Assembly: GCA_035711805.1 (NCBI GenBank)
Contig: DASTBV010000011.1
Coordinates: 1 to 64,000 of the forward strand
Source of the DNA: Gp6-AA40 sp035711805
GTDB taxonomy: Bacteria > Acidobacteriota > Vicinamibacteria > Vicinamibacterales > UBA2999
DNA length: 64,000 bases
Direction of reading: 5' to 3'
A model generated the notes under the pieces. That model was given only the letters and a program-made list of their open reading frames with translations, did not search any database and was not told where the DNA came from. Shown piece after piece: positions 1-7,410 of this stretch. The position numbers and the translations under genes are program-made. Position 1 is the stretch's first letter; each line of letters opens with the position of its first letter.

Positions 1-449
<449 letters not shown>

Positions 450-770
450 AATCGGCTGTTACCCCCGGGACTCGCCCGCTCACGCGGACTCGCTCAGGGT
501 TGGCAACTTGTTAACGCGAGCGTTGATGACTTAGCTCTTGCTTGCGTTGTTATTTGGTCTTGTGTCGACATCGACTTCGGCCTTGCGGCTTTCTTCAATG
601 TCCGAGTCCGAATCAGGTCGGACACGACTGACACTCGACGGGTCGATAAAGTACTTGCACGCTCTATCTAGTTTTCAAAGAACCGGGCAGGCTCCATCGC
701 CGGAGCCGCCTTTTTCAGGCGCCCGCCCCAACCTGCCGGACGTTCCGACCAGTTTTAGGCGAACCTTCTA
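450..770 (-). other. 16S rRNA leader region
   Basis: This stretch of about 320 bases lies between the rrn promoter and the mature 16S 5' end and holds no credible protein gene. It contains a boxA-like element and a GC-rich hairpin (GGCTCC at 691-696 pairing with GGAGCC about six bases later), with further complementarity between the stretches near 686 and 735. These are the usual parts of an rRNA leader, used for antitermination and RNase III processing. The exact processing stem needs the 16S 3' flank, which is not present here. Confidence 0.75.
671..683 (-). promoter_or_regulatory. boxA-like rRNA antitermination element
   Basis: The minus strand reads GTTCTTTGAAAAC, followed by TAGATA. This closely matches the boxA motif found in many bacterial rRNA leaders, which binds NusB/NusE to protect rRNA transcripts from Rho. 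It lies about 220 bases upstream of the 16S start and 90 bases downstream of the promoter, as expected. Confidence 0.75.
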
Positions 771-799
771 AGGTTACTAGCCGCCGCCTGCGCTGTCAA
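771..799 (-). promoter_or_regulatory. rrn sigma-70-type promoter
   Basis: The minus strand has a perfect -35 TTGACA (794-799), a 17-base spacer and a -10 TAACCT (771-776). It is the best consensus promoter in the window and faces the 16S gene. The -10 overlaps a 14-base inverted repeat, AACCTT AG AAGGTT (762-775), and another inverted repeat (808-831) lies just upstream of the -35. Confidence 0.85.
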
Positions 800-807
800 G
801 CCCATCA

Positions 808-831
808 TCTCCAACGAGACAATCTCGGAGA
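808..831. repeat. Inverted repeat upstream of rrn -35
   Basis: TCTCC, three bases, GAGA, three bases, TCTC, GGAGA form an interrupted palindrome of 24 bases directly upstream of the rrn -35. It could end transcription arriving from tyrS or be a protein site; nothing in the sequence decides between these. No T-run follows it. The rest of 832-960 shows nothing recognisable. Confidence 0.45.
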
Positions 832-960
832 GGGGGAAGCTCAGGAGGGGAGGCGGAATCCTTTTCGGATGTTGCCTCGGAGGACTGTAAACCTGACCCG
901 CCCGGCCCGATGTTCAGGCGCGAGACGGTTCATTGATACTACGGATCATTCGCGGCGCCG

Positions 961-2238
961 TCAACCCCCACCGCTATGCGCAATACGGACGAGAAAATAA
1001 TCACGCTTGCCCTTGCGCACAACGAAGAGCCTTCCCTCGATCGCCTGAGCCGGCGCGACCTGCGCTTTCTCATCCGCAACACGCTGATCGTTCACGTAAA
1101 TGCCGCCGCCCCTGATGAGGCGTTGCGCCTCGCTCTTCGACTTCGACACGCCCGCACTCGTCAGAAACTCCGCGACCGGCCAGCCGCTCACGGCCGTTGC
1201 AATGGTCGACGAGGGGACGCCCCCGAGCACCTCCTCGATCTGCGCGGCGTTCAACGAGCTGACGCGATCCGTGAACAACGCCTGCGCAGCCGCCTCCGCG
1301 TCCGCAACGGCGGTGTCGCCGTGCACGAGTCGGGTCACTTCGCGCGCAAGCGCGCGCTGCGGATGCCGCTTCTCGGGCTCACGCTGCCCTGCGTGTTCGA
1401 GCTCACCAACCTGGTCGATGTTGAGGAACGTGAAAAACCGCAGATACCGCACCGCGTCGCGATCATCGACGTTCACCCAGAACTGATAAAACTGATACGG
1501 CGTCGTGACTTTCGGATCGAGCCAGATTGCTCCTGATTCGCTCTTTCCGAACTTCGTTCCCGCAGCGGTCGTAATCAGCGGCAATACCACTCCGTGCGCT
1601 TTCCCCCCACGGAGCCGGCGGATCAGATCCATTCCGGCGGTGATGTTCCCCCACTGGTCGCTTCCGCCCATCTGCACCGTGCAGCCGAAGCGGTCATACA
1701 GCTCGAGAAAGTCGTACGCCTGGAGCAGTGAATAACTGAACTCCGTGTAGGTGATCCCGTCCTCGCCTTCGATTCGTCGTTTGACGGATTCCTTCGTCAG
1801 CATCGCGTTGACCGTGAAGTGCTTGCCAACATCGCGCATGAAATCAACGGCGCTCAATTTCGTCAGCCAGTCGGCGTTGTTGACGAGCCGTGCCGGCGCT
1901 GTCCCGGACTCGAAATCGAGGAAACGTTCAAGCTGGCCACGAATACCCGCCACGTTGGCCTCGACCTGCTCGAGCGACATCAGCTGCCGCTCGGCAGACT
2001 TTCCGCTTGGATCGCCGATGAGACCCGTCCCGCCGCCAACCAGGGCAATCGGCGAGTGTCCATGCCGCTGCATGTGCGCAAGCGCCATCATGACCAGCAG
2101 ATTCCCGACGTGAAGGCTGGAGGCCGTCGGATCGAAGCCGATATAACCAGTGACTTTCTCGCGCGCCAACAGGTCGCGAACGCCTTCCGTGGCGTCGTAG
2201 ACGAGGCCGCGCCATTCGAGTTCGCCGAAAAGATCCAT
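961..2238 (-). CDS. tyrS: Tyrosyl-tRNA synthetase
   Basis: Charges tRNA-Tyr with tyrosine in the cytoplasm; class I aminoacyl-tRNA synthetase. The 425-residue protein has the HIGH-type signature HVGN at residues 43-46, the KMSKS-type loop KFGKS near residue 226 and a C-terminal S4 RNA-binding domain (segment starting EFLTSAGVSKS). Length fits TyrS of the bacterial type. I chose the ATG at 2238, because the sequence MDLFGELEWRG matches the usual N-terminus; an in-frame ATG at 2265 would add nine residues and overlap the divergent gene. A -10-like TACTAT lies 12 bases before the ATG, suggesting a very short leader. It precedes the rRNA genes on the same strand. Confidence 0.95.
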   Translation of the reverse strand: MDLFGELEWRGLVYDATEGVRDLLAREKVTGYIGFDPTASSLHVGNLLVMMALAHMQRHGHSPIALVGGGTGLIGDPSGKSAERQLMSLEQVEANVAGIRGQLERFLDFESGTAPARLVNNADWLTKLSAVDFMRDVGKHFTVNAMLTKESVKRRIEGEDGITYTEFSYSLLQAYDFLELYDRFGCTVQMGGSDQWGNITAGMDLIRRLRGGKAHGVVLPLITTAAGTKFGKSESGAIWLDPKVTTPYQFYQFWVNVDDRDAVRYLRFFTFLNIDQVGELEHAGQREPEKRHPQRALAREVTRLVHGDTAVADAEAAAQALFTDRVSSLNAAQIEEVLGGVPSSTIATAVSGWPVAEFLTSAGVSKSKSEAQRLIRGGGIYVNDQRVADEKAQVAPAQAIEGRLFVVRKGKRDYFLVRIAHSGGG

Positions 2239-2246
2239 TGGACCGG

Positions 2247-2256
2247 TACTATAGTA
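2247..2256. promoter_or_regulatory. Palindromic -10-like element between divergent genes
   Basis: TACTATAGTA is its own reverse complement and reads as a -10 hexamer TACTAT in both directions. It lies 12 bases before the tyrS ATG and 11 bases before the metallophosphoesterase ATG. No good -35 is visible on either side, and each would lie inside the opposite gene. Assignment as a shared promoter core is an inference. Confidence 0.4.
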
Positions 2257-2263
2257 GCCATCC

Positions 2264-3097
2264 ATGCGCCTGACCCGACGCGCCGCGCTGAAGGGCGTCC
2301 TCGCCGGGGCCGTGGGCGCGGTCGCCGGTACGGCCGCCTACGGCGTGGGGTACGAACGACACCACCTGGGAGTGACTGAGGCCTCGCTTCCGGTGGCGTC
2401 GCTTCCGCCTGCGCTGAACGGCGTCCGTATCGCGCTGCTGACCGACATCCACCACAGCGCCCTTGTCGGCGCCGACGATGTTCGCGCCGCCGTCGATCTG
2501 ACGTTGTCGCTGAAGCCGGATCTCATCGTGCTCGGCGGCGACTATGTGACGTTCAGCGATCGCAGCAGGTACGTCGGTCCGGTGGCGGAACTGCTGGCGC
2601 CGCTGAGCGCTCCGCACGGGGTGTTCGCGATCCTTGGCAACCATGACGACGACAAGGACATGGCCGCGGCGCTGACGCACCGCGGGTTTACGGTGCTGAA
2701 GGACCAGCGCACACGGCTGACGCTTCGCGGCGAGAAGCTCGAGCTGGCCGGGATCCGCTTCTGGACGCGCAAGATCGCCGATCTCGACAGGATTCTACGG
2801 AACGCGGCAGACACGGTGCTGCTGCTGGCGCACGATCCTCGACGACTGGCCGAAGCAGCCGCGTTGAAGGTGCACGCTGTGCTGTCGGGCCATACCCACG
2901 GCGGCCAGGTCATCGTCCCCGGCGTCGGAGCGATTTACAAGACACGCTTTCCGATTCTGCACGGTCTTGGACGGCAGGCAAACACCTCAATCTTCGTCAG
3001 CCGCGGAATCGGGACCGTGTACGTGCCGGTGCGGATCAATTGCCCGCCGGAAGTTGCACTCGTGACTCTTCGGGCCACCGAGCCGAAGCGCTCATAA
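2264..3097 (+). CDS. Tat-exported metallophosphoesterase (YkuE-like)
   Basis: Calcineurin-like phosphohydrolase with two metal sites. The N-terminus LTRRAALKGVLAG followed by an alanine/glycine-rich hydrophobic stretch is a twin-arginine export signal. Metal-ligand motifs are all present: DIH at 61-63, GGD at 91-93, GNHD at 125-128, AHD at 189-191 and GHTHGGQ at 209-215. The final motif with GGQ is typical of the YkuE/YaeI group, some of which act on lipid A precursors or UDP-sugars; the substrate here cannot be told. It is divergent from tyrS and its last six bases overlap the end of purN on the other strand. Confidence 0.88.
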   Translation: MRLTRRAALKGVLAGAVGAVAGTAAYGVGYERHHLGVTEASLPVASLPPALNGVRIALLTDIHHSALVGADDVRAAVDLTLSLKPDLIVLGGDYVTFSDRSRYVGPVAELLAPLSAPHGVFAILGNHDDDKDMAAALTHRGFTVLKDQRTRLTLRGEKLELAGIRFWTRKIADLDRILRNAADTVLLLAHDPRRLAEAAALKVHAVLSGHTHGGQVIVPGVGAIYKTRFPILHGLGRQANTSIFVSRGIGTVYVPVRINCPPEVALVTLRATEPKRS

Positions 3098-3697
3098 CCG
3101 CACGAAGCGGCGGCCAGCGATCTTCCACGCTCCGTGGAGCACGATACCCACCGCTTCGGGATACACGAGGTGCTCCTGGTCGAGAATGCGCGCGGCCAGA
3201 GTCGCCGCCGTGTCATCGTCCAGCACCGGAACGGCGCGCTGGAGCACGATCGGTCCGGCATCGAGATCGCGGGTCACGAAGTGCACCGTCACTCCGCTGA
3301 CCTTGACGCCGTGCTCGAGGGCCTGACGCTGTGCATCGGCACCGGGAAAGGACGGCAGAAGCGCCGGATGAATGTTGAGAATCGCCTCCGGGTACGCGTC
3401 GATCATTGGCCCGCCGAAAATCCGCATGAAACCGGCGAGGCAGACGAGCCCGACATCACGCGATTGGAGCTCACGCACCAGCGCGCGATCGTATTCGTCG
3501 CGAGACGACCAGCCTCGATGACTGACGACGATCGCCTCGATGCCGGCGGCACGTGCACGCTCGAGACCCAATGCATCCGCCTTGTTCGAGATGACCACCG
3601 CAATCGTGGCATTCAGACGGCCACTGGCGACGGCGTCGATCAGCGACTGCAGATTCGAGCCGCGACCGGAAATCAGCACGCCTAATCGGCGATTCAC
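3092..3697 (-). CDS. purN: Phosphoribosylglycinamide formyltransferase
   Basis: Third step of purine synthesis: transfers formyl from 10-formyl-THF to GAR. The 201 residues show the nucleotide-binding start LGVLISGRGSNLQSL, the folate-site segment CLAGFMRIF, and the catalytic asparagine and histidine in LNIHPALLPSFPG, with the partner aspartate in DLDAGPIV. Start is a GTG at 3697 whose bases overlap the purM TGA (GTGA), so the two are translationally coupled. It is the last gene of the pur operon and converges with the metallophosphoesterase. Confidence 0.96.
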   Translation of the reverse strand: MNRRLGVLISGRGSNLQSLIDAVASGRLNATIAVVISNKADALGLERARAAGIEAIVVSHRGWSSRDEYDRALVRELQSRDVGLVCLAGFMRIFGGPMIDAYPEAILNIHPALLPSFPGADAQRQALEHGVKVSGVTVHFVTRDLDAGPIVLQRAVPVLDDDTAATLAARILDQEHLVYPEAVGIVLHGAWKIAGRRFVRL

Positions 3698-4731
3698 GAG
3701 AGATTCGAGTAGGTGACCGCCGGCGGCTCGCCCGGCACGACTTCGCCGATGACACGGGCATCGCGCCCGCCGCGTGCTGCGAGCTCGCTGATGAGCGGCT
3801 CCGCCTGATCGCTGGCGACGACGATGATCAATCCAATGCCCATGTTGAACGTGCGCATCATGTCATCGATCGGCACGTCACCGGCGCCGCGCAGCCAGGT
3901 GAAGAGCGGCGGCACCGTCCACGAGGAGCCGTCGATCACTGCGGCCGTACCATGCGGCAGGATCCGCGGCAGGTTATCGGTGATGCCGCCACCGGTGATA
4001 TGCGCCATGCCCTTGATTCGCGTCGCTTCAAGGAGCGGCTGCACGAACGGAAGGTACGACCGGTGCGGCTCGAGGAGCGCATCGCCGACAGTGAGCGCGA
4101 GTTCGGGTACGTAGCTGCCGACGTCCAGCTTCAGTGTGTCGAAGACGATTCGGCGTGCCAGGGAGTATCCGTTGGTGTGCAATCCCGAAGACGGGACGCC
4201 GACAAGGACGTCTCCAACCGCGATCGCGCGTCCGTTGATCAGACGCGCGCGGTCGACGGCGCCGACGATGAAGCCGGCGAGGTCGTATTCGCCGTCCTTG
4301 TAGAATCCGGGCATCTCGGCGGTTTCACCGCCGAGCAACGCACAGCTATTATCGCGGCACGCCCGCGCCATCCCGCTGACGACCGATTCGGCAACAGCCG
4401 GGGCGAGCTTCCCTGTCGCCAGGTAATCCAGAAAGAAGATCGGCTCGGCACCCTGCACGAGGATGTCGTTGACGCAGTGATTTACCAGGTCGGCACCGAC
4501 GGTGTCGTGGCGTCCAGCCATGAACGCGACCTTCAGCTTCGTGCCGACGCCGTCCGCGCTGGCGACGAGCACCGGTTCCTTGTAGCGACCCGGCTCGATC
4601 CGGAAGAGGCCGCCGAACGAGCCGATGTCGGACAGAACACCGGCGGTGAACGTGGAGCGGGCGAGCGAGCGAATCCGACGGACGGTTTCGTTGCCCGCGT
4701 CAATGTCAACACCGGAAGCTTTGTAATCCAC
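3694..4731 (-). CDS. purM: Phosphoribosylformylglycinamidine cyclo-ligase (AIR synthetase)
   Basis: Fifth step of purine synthesis: ATP-dependent closure of FGAM to AIR. The 345-residue protein shows the family's early segment GSFGGLFRI, the conserved VGTKLKVAF and the acidic stretch NHCVNDILVQGAEPIFFLDY, plus GGETAEMPGFY and the GGGITDNLPR segment. The start is GTG (4731), preceded by AGGA. It follows the HEAT gene by five bases and overlaps purN by four, so it belongs to the operon despite the non-purine gene before it. Confidence 0.96.
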   Translation of the reverse strand: MDYKASGVDIDAGNETVRRIRSLARSTFTAGVLSDIGSFGGLFRIEPGRYKEPVLVASADGVGTKLKVAFMAGRHDTVGADLVNHCVNDILVQGAEPIFFLDYLATGKLAPAVAESVVSGMARACRDNSCALLGGETAEMPGFYKDGEYDLAGFIVGAVDRARLINGRAIAVGDVLVGVPSSGLHTNGYSLARRIVFDTLKLDVGSYVPELALTVGDALLEPHRSYLPFVQPLLEATRIKGMAHITGGGITDNLPRILPHGTAAVIDGSSWTVPPLFTWLRGAGDVPIDDMMRTFNMGIGLIIVVASDQAEPLISELAARGGRDARVIGEVVPGEPPAVTYSNLS

Positions 4732-4736
4732 GCGTC

Positions 4737-5894
4737 CTAGAACTCGAGCCGTTGGATGAGCAAAGAGGACAACGAACGGGTCGCGGACCCATCGGCAGCC
4801 CTCCAGTATGCGGCGCGCGCCGCAGCGAAGAACTGCTCCTCCCCGAAGTCCTCTTCAAGATCGTCGAAACCGTCCTTCAGCAGCGTGATCGCCGGCTCGC
4901 GCGACGCCGGCGGTGTCCGGTCGAGCCATCCGAGGACGAAGTCCGGATCCATGACCGCGACCGTCCCAAGGCCGATCGCCGACTGATCGCGAAGAACCCC
5001 GCCACGCTCGGCGACGCTCACCAGTGTGGTCATGGCCGTTTGATTGCCGGCAACGGCGATCGTCGTCAGGCCCGACAGCCCGGCCCGGATCACGGCCGCA
5101 CCTGCCGACGGTGCCGTCACCGCACCGACAATCGTCTTGATGGCGGCATCGCACCCCTCACCGGCCAGACACTGCGCCGCAACAAGTGTCAGCGCGAGCG
5201 GCGGTGAAGGAGCATCAGCAGCCAGCGGCTTCAACACTGCGAGCGCGCGCGGACCCCCGATCCGGCCGAGCGCAATCACCGCGTCGTCCTGGAGTGGTCC
5301 CTGCACCTTTGCGACGGCGGCGATTCCGTCGAGTGCGTACGCGGCGCGGCGGCGGCCGAGCGCGTCGATGACCGCTCCGCGGAAGAAATCGAGCCCGCGT
5401 CCGATTTCACCGAGCAGCGAGCGCTGAACGCGCGTGTCGTCGCCAAGCGCCGCCAGCGCAGAGACCATCGCCGGACGGACGAACTCCGCCTCTTCGGTCT
5501 GAAGCGAGTTGAGAAGGGTCGGCACCATCGCCGGATCCGGATGCGCTTCGAGCCACTTATAGGCAACTTCACGCAGCCGGTCGTTCGCATCGCGAAGCAG
5601 CCCGCGAACGAGGTCGCCCGTGCCGCGATCGTTGAACGACGACAGGAGGACGAAAGCGCGGTACCTGACGAATTCGTCCGTGTGCTTCTGGACGGCCTGG
5701 ACGAGCGCCGGTACAGCTTCGGCCGCCGGCAGACGCCGGATGGCCCTGGCGGCGTTCATCCGCGTCGGGTAATCGAGCGCAGAGAGCCTGCCGATGTTGG
5801 TCTGCAGTTCTGCCGCGGGCGCCTGGGCGGCTGCGCCGCCCGGCGGCGTCAACAGCACCAATGAAAGGATTACAGCGATGACCAGACGGGGCAT
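4737..5894 (-). CDS. Secreted HEAT-repeat protein within the pur operon
   Basis: A 385-residue protein with an N-terminal signal peptide (hydrophobic core VIAVILSLVLLTPPGG, likely cut after AAAQA). The rest consists of repeated helical pairs with the HEAT/PBS-lyase pattern, for example VPALVQAVQ, VPTLLNSL and LDGIAAVAKV, with alternating alanine/leucine positions. No catalytic motif is seen. Such repeats usually bind proteins, so an extracytoplasmic scaffold role is likely but unproven. The ATG at 5894 has AGAGG eight bases upstream. It sits 19 bases after purF and 5 bases before purM, so it is probably co-transcribed with them, although an exported protein has no obvious place in purine synthesis. 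Confidence 0.85.
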   Translation of the reverse strand: MPRLVIAVILSLVLLTPPGGAAAQAPAAELQTNIGRLSALDYPTRMNAARAIRRLPAAEAVPALVQAVQKHTDEFVRYRAFVLLSSFNDRGTGDLVRGLLRDANDRLREVAYKWLEAHPDPAMVPTLLNSLQTEEAEFVRPAMVSALAALGDDTRVQRSLLGEIGRGLDFFRGAVIDALGRRRAAYALDGIAAVAKVQGPLQDDAVIALGRIGGPRALAVLKPLAADAPSPPLALTLVAAQCLAGEGCDAAIKTIVGAVTAPSAGAAVIRAGLSGLTTIAVAGNQTAMTTLVSVAERGGVLRDQSAIGLGTVAVMDPDFVLGWLDRTPPASREPAITLLKDGFDDLEEDFGEEQFFAAARAAYWRAADGSATRSLSSLLIQRLEF

Positions 5895-5913
5895 TCTGAT
5901 GCCTCTGGAACGA

Positions 5914-7386
5914 TCAGCTGACTACAGGATCTTTCTCGAACGACAGCACAGCATGGTCAGGCTCGGCAGCCGCCGCCGGCTCCGGATTGAGCTTGAGCGC
6001 AAGCTGCAGGTATTTTGCCTCGTCGCGCGGGAACGCGACGGGGTACACGCCGGTATAGCAGGAAGTGCAGTATCGGGAGCTGCCGCCCTGCACGGCACCG
6101 GTCAGACCATCCAGGCTGAGATACGCAACGCTGTCGGCATCCACGTACTTGCGGATCTCTTCGAGCGTGTGCGTCGCGGCGATCAACTCGGAGCGCCGCG
6201 GCGTGTCTACGCCATAAAAGCAGGGCGAGACGGTTGGCGGGCAGCTGATCCGCATATGGACTTCCCGTGCTCCCGCGCTCCGAACCATGCGAACGATCTT
6301 CCGGCTGGTGGTGCCGCGAACAATGGAGTCGTCCACAAGAACGACGCGCTTTCCTTCGAGGATGCTCCGCACGGGGTTCAGTTTCACGCGCACGCCGAAG
6401 TGACGAATCGACTGCTGCGGCTGAATGAACGTGCGGCCGACGTAGTGATTGCGAATCAACCCCATCCGCATCGGCAAACCCGCCGCTTCCGCGTAGCCCA
6501 CCGCCGCGCACACGCCGGAGTCCGGAATCGGCACGACGACATCAGCAGGAACTCCTGACTCACGCGCCAGCCGCCGGCCGAACTCCGTCCGCACCTCGTT
6601 CACGCTTTCACCGAACACATAGCTGTCCGGACGCGAGAAGTAGACATGCTCGAAGACGCACTGCGACTGGCGAGCCGGGGGATAGGGTTTGACGGACCTG
6701 ACGCCATGCGGACCGACGATGACGACCTCGCCAGGCTCAACGTCGCGCACATAGGTGGCGCCGATCAAATCCATCGCACACGTCTCGGAACAGATGACCC
6801 AGGCATCGCCGAGGCGGCCGAGCGCGAGCGGTCTGAACCCATGCGGATCGCGCACACCAATCAGCCGGTCCTTGGTCATCATGACCAGTGAGAACGCGCC
6901 ACGGACCTGGGAAATCGCCTCGATGATGGCAGCCTCCGAGCCATCGGCCTTGGCGCGGGCGAACAGGTGGACGACGACCTCGGTATCGCTGTTGGTCTGA
7001 AAAATCGCGCCTTCGCGGACGAGCGCGTCGCGGACTTCGCCGGCGTTGACCAGATTGCCGTTGTGCGCAACCGCAAGCTGGCCGTGCATGCTGTCGACCA
7101 CGATCGGCTGTGCGTTGGCGAGCCGGCTCTCCCCGGCAGTCGAGTAGCGGACGTGTCCGACGGCGGTAGAGCCGGGCAGTCTGCCGAGCGTATCGCCGTC
7201 GAACGCTTCGTTGACGTAACCCATTGCCTTCGACACGCGAATCTGCGTGCCGTCGGCCGCGGCGATGCCGGCGCTCTCCTGTCCGCGATGTTGGAGCGCG
7301 TACAGGCCGAGGTACGTGAGATTCGAGGCCTCAGCGTGGCCGTAAATCCCGAACACCCCACACTCTTCCCTGAATTTATCCACCAT
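5914..7386 (-). CDS. purF: Amidophosphoribosyltransferase
   Basis: Committed step of purine synthesis: PRPP plus glutamine gives phosphoribosylamine. The 490-residue protein has an N-terminal Ntn-type glutaminase domain; EECGVFGIYG places the catalytic cysteine at residue 9, so the first eight residues are a propeptide, as in the B. subtilis-type enzyme. LQHRGQESAGI and the C-terminal PRPP loop VVLVDDSIVRGTT are present. Cysteines in the later part (RYCTSCYTGVYP and an earlier ISCPP) fit the iron-sulfur form. Start ATG 7386. It lies 24 bases after purL. Confidence 0.97.
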   Translation of the reverse strand: MVDKFREECGVFGIYGHAEASNLTYLGLYALQHRGQESAGIAAADGTQIRVSKAMGYVNEAFDGDTLGRLPGSTAVGHVRYSTAGESRLANAQPIVVDSMHGQLAVAHNGNLVNAGEVRDALVREGAIFQTNSDTEVVVHLFARAKADGSEAAIIEAISQVRGAFSLVMMTKDRLIGVRDPHGFRPLALGRLGDAWVICSETCAMDLIGATYVRDVEPGEVVIVGPHGVRSVKPYPPARQSQCVFEHVYFSRPDSYVFGESVNEVRTEFGRRLARESGVPADVVVPIPDSGVCAAVGYAEAAGLPMRMGLIRNHYVGRTFIQPQQSIRHFGVRVKLNPVRSILEGKRVVLVDDSIVRGTTSRKIVRMVRSAGAREVHMRISCPPTVSPCFYGVDTPRRSELIAATHTLEEIRKYVDADSVAYLSLDGLTGAVQGGSSRYCTSCYTGVYPVAFPRDEAKYLQLALKLNPEPAAAAEPDHAVLSFEKDPVVS

Positions 7387-7410
7387 CCTCAGGCCCTTTA
7401 GTGTACGGCT

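Noticed and set aside
691..720. Apparent Rho-independent terminator on the plus strand (GGCTCC/GGAGCC then TTTTT)
   Set aside because: No plus-strand gene precedes it. On the minus strand it is part of the rRNA leader structure, so I list it only as a leader hairpin.
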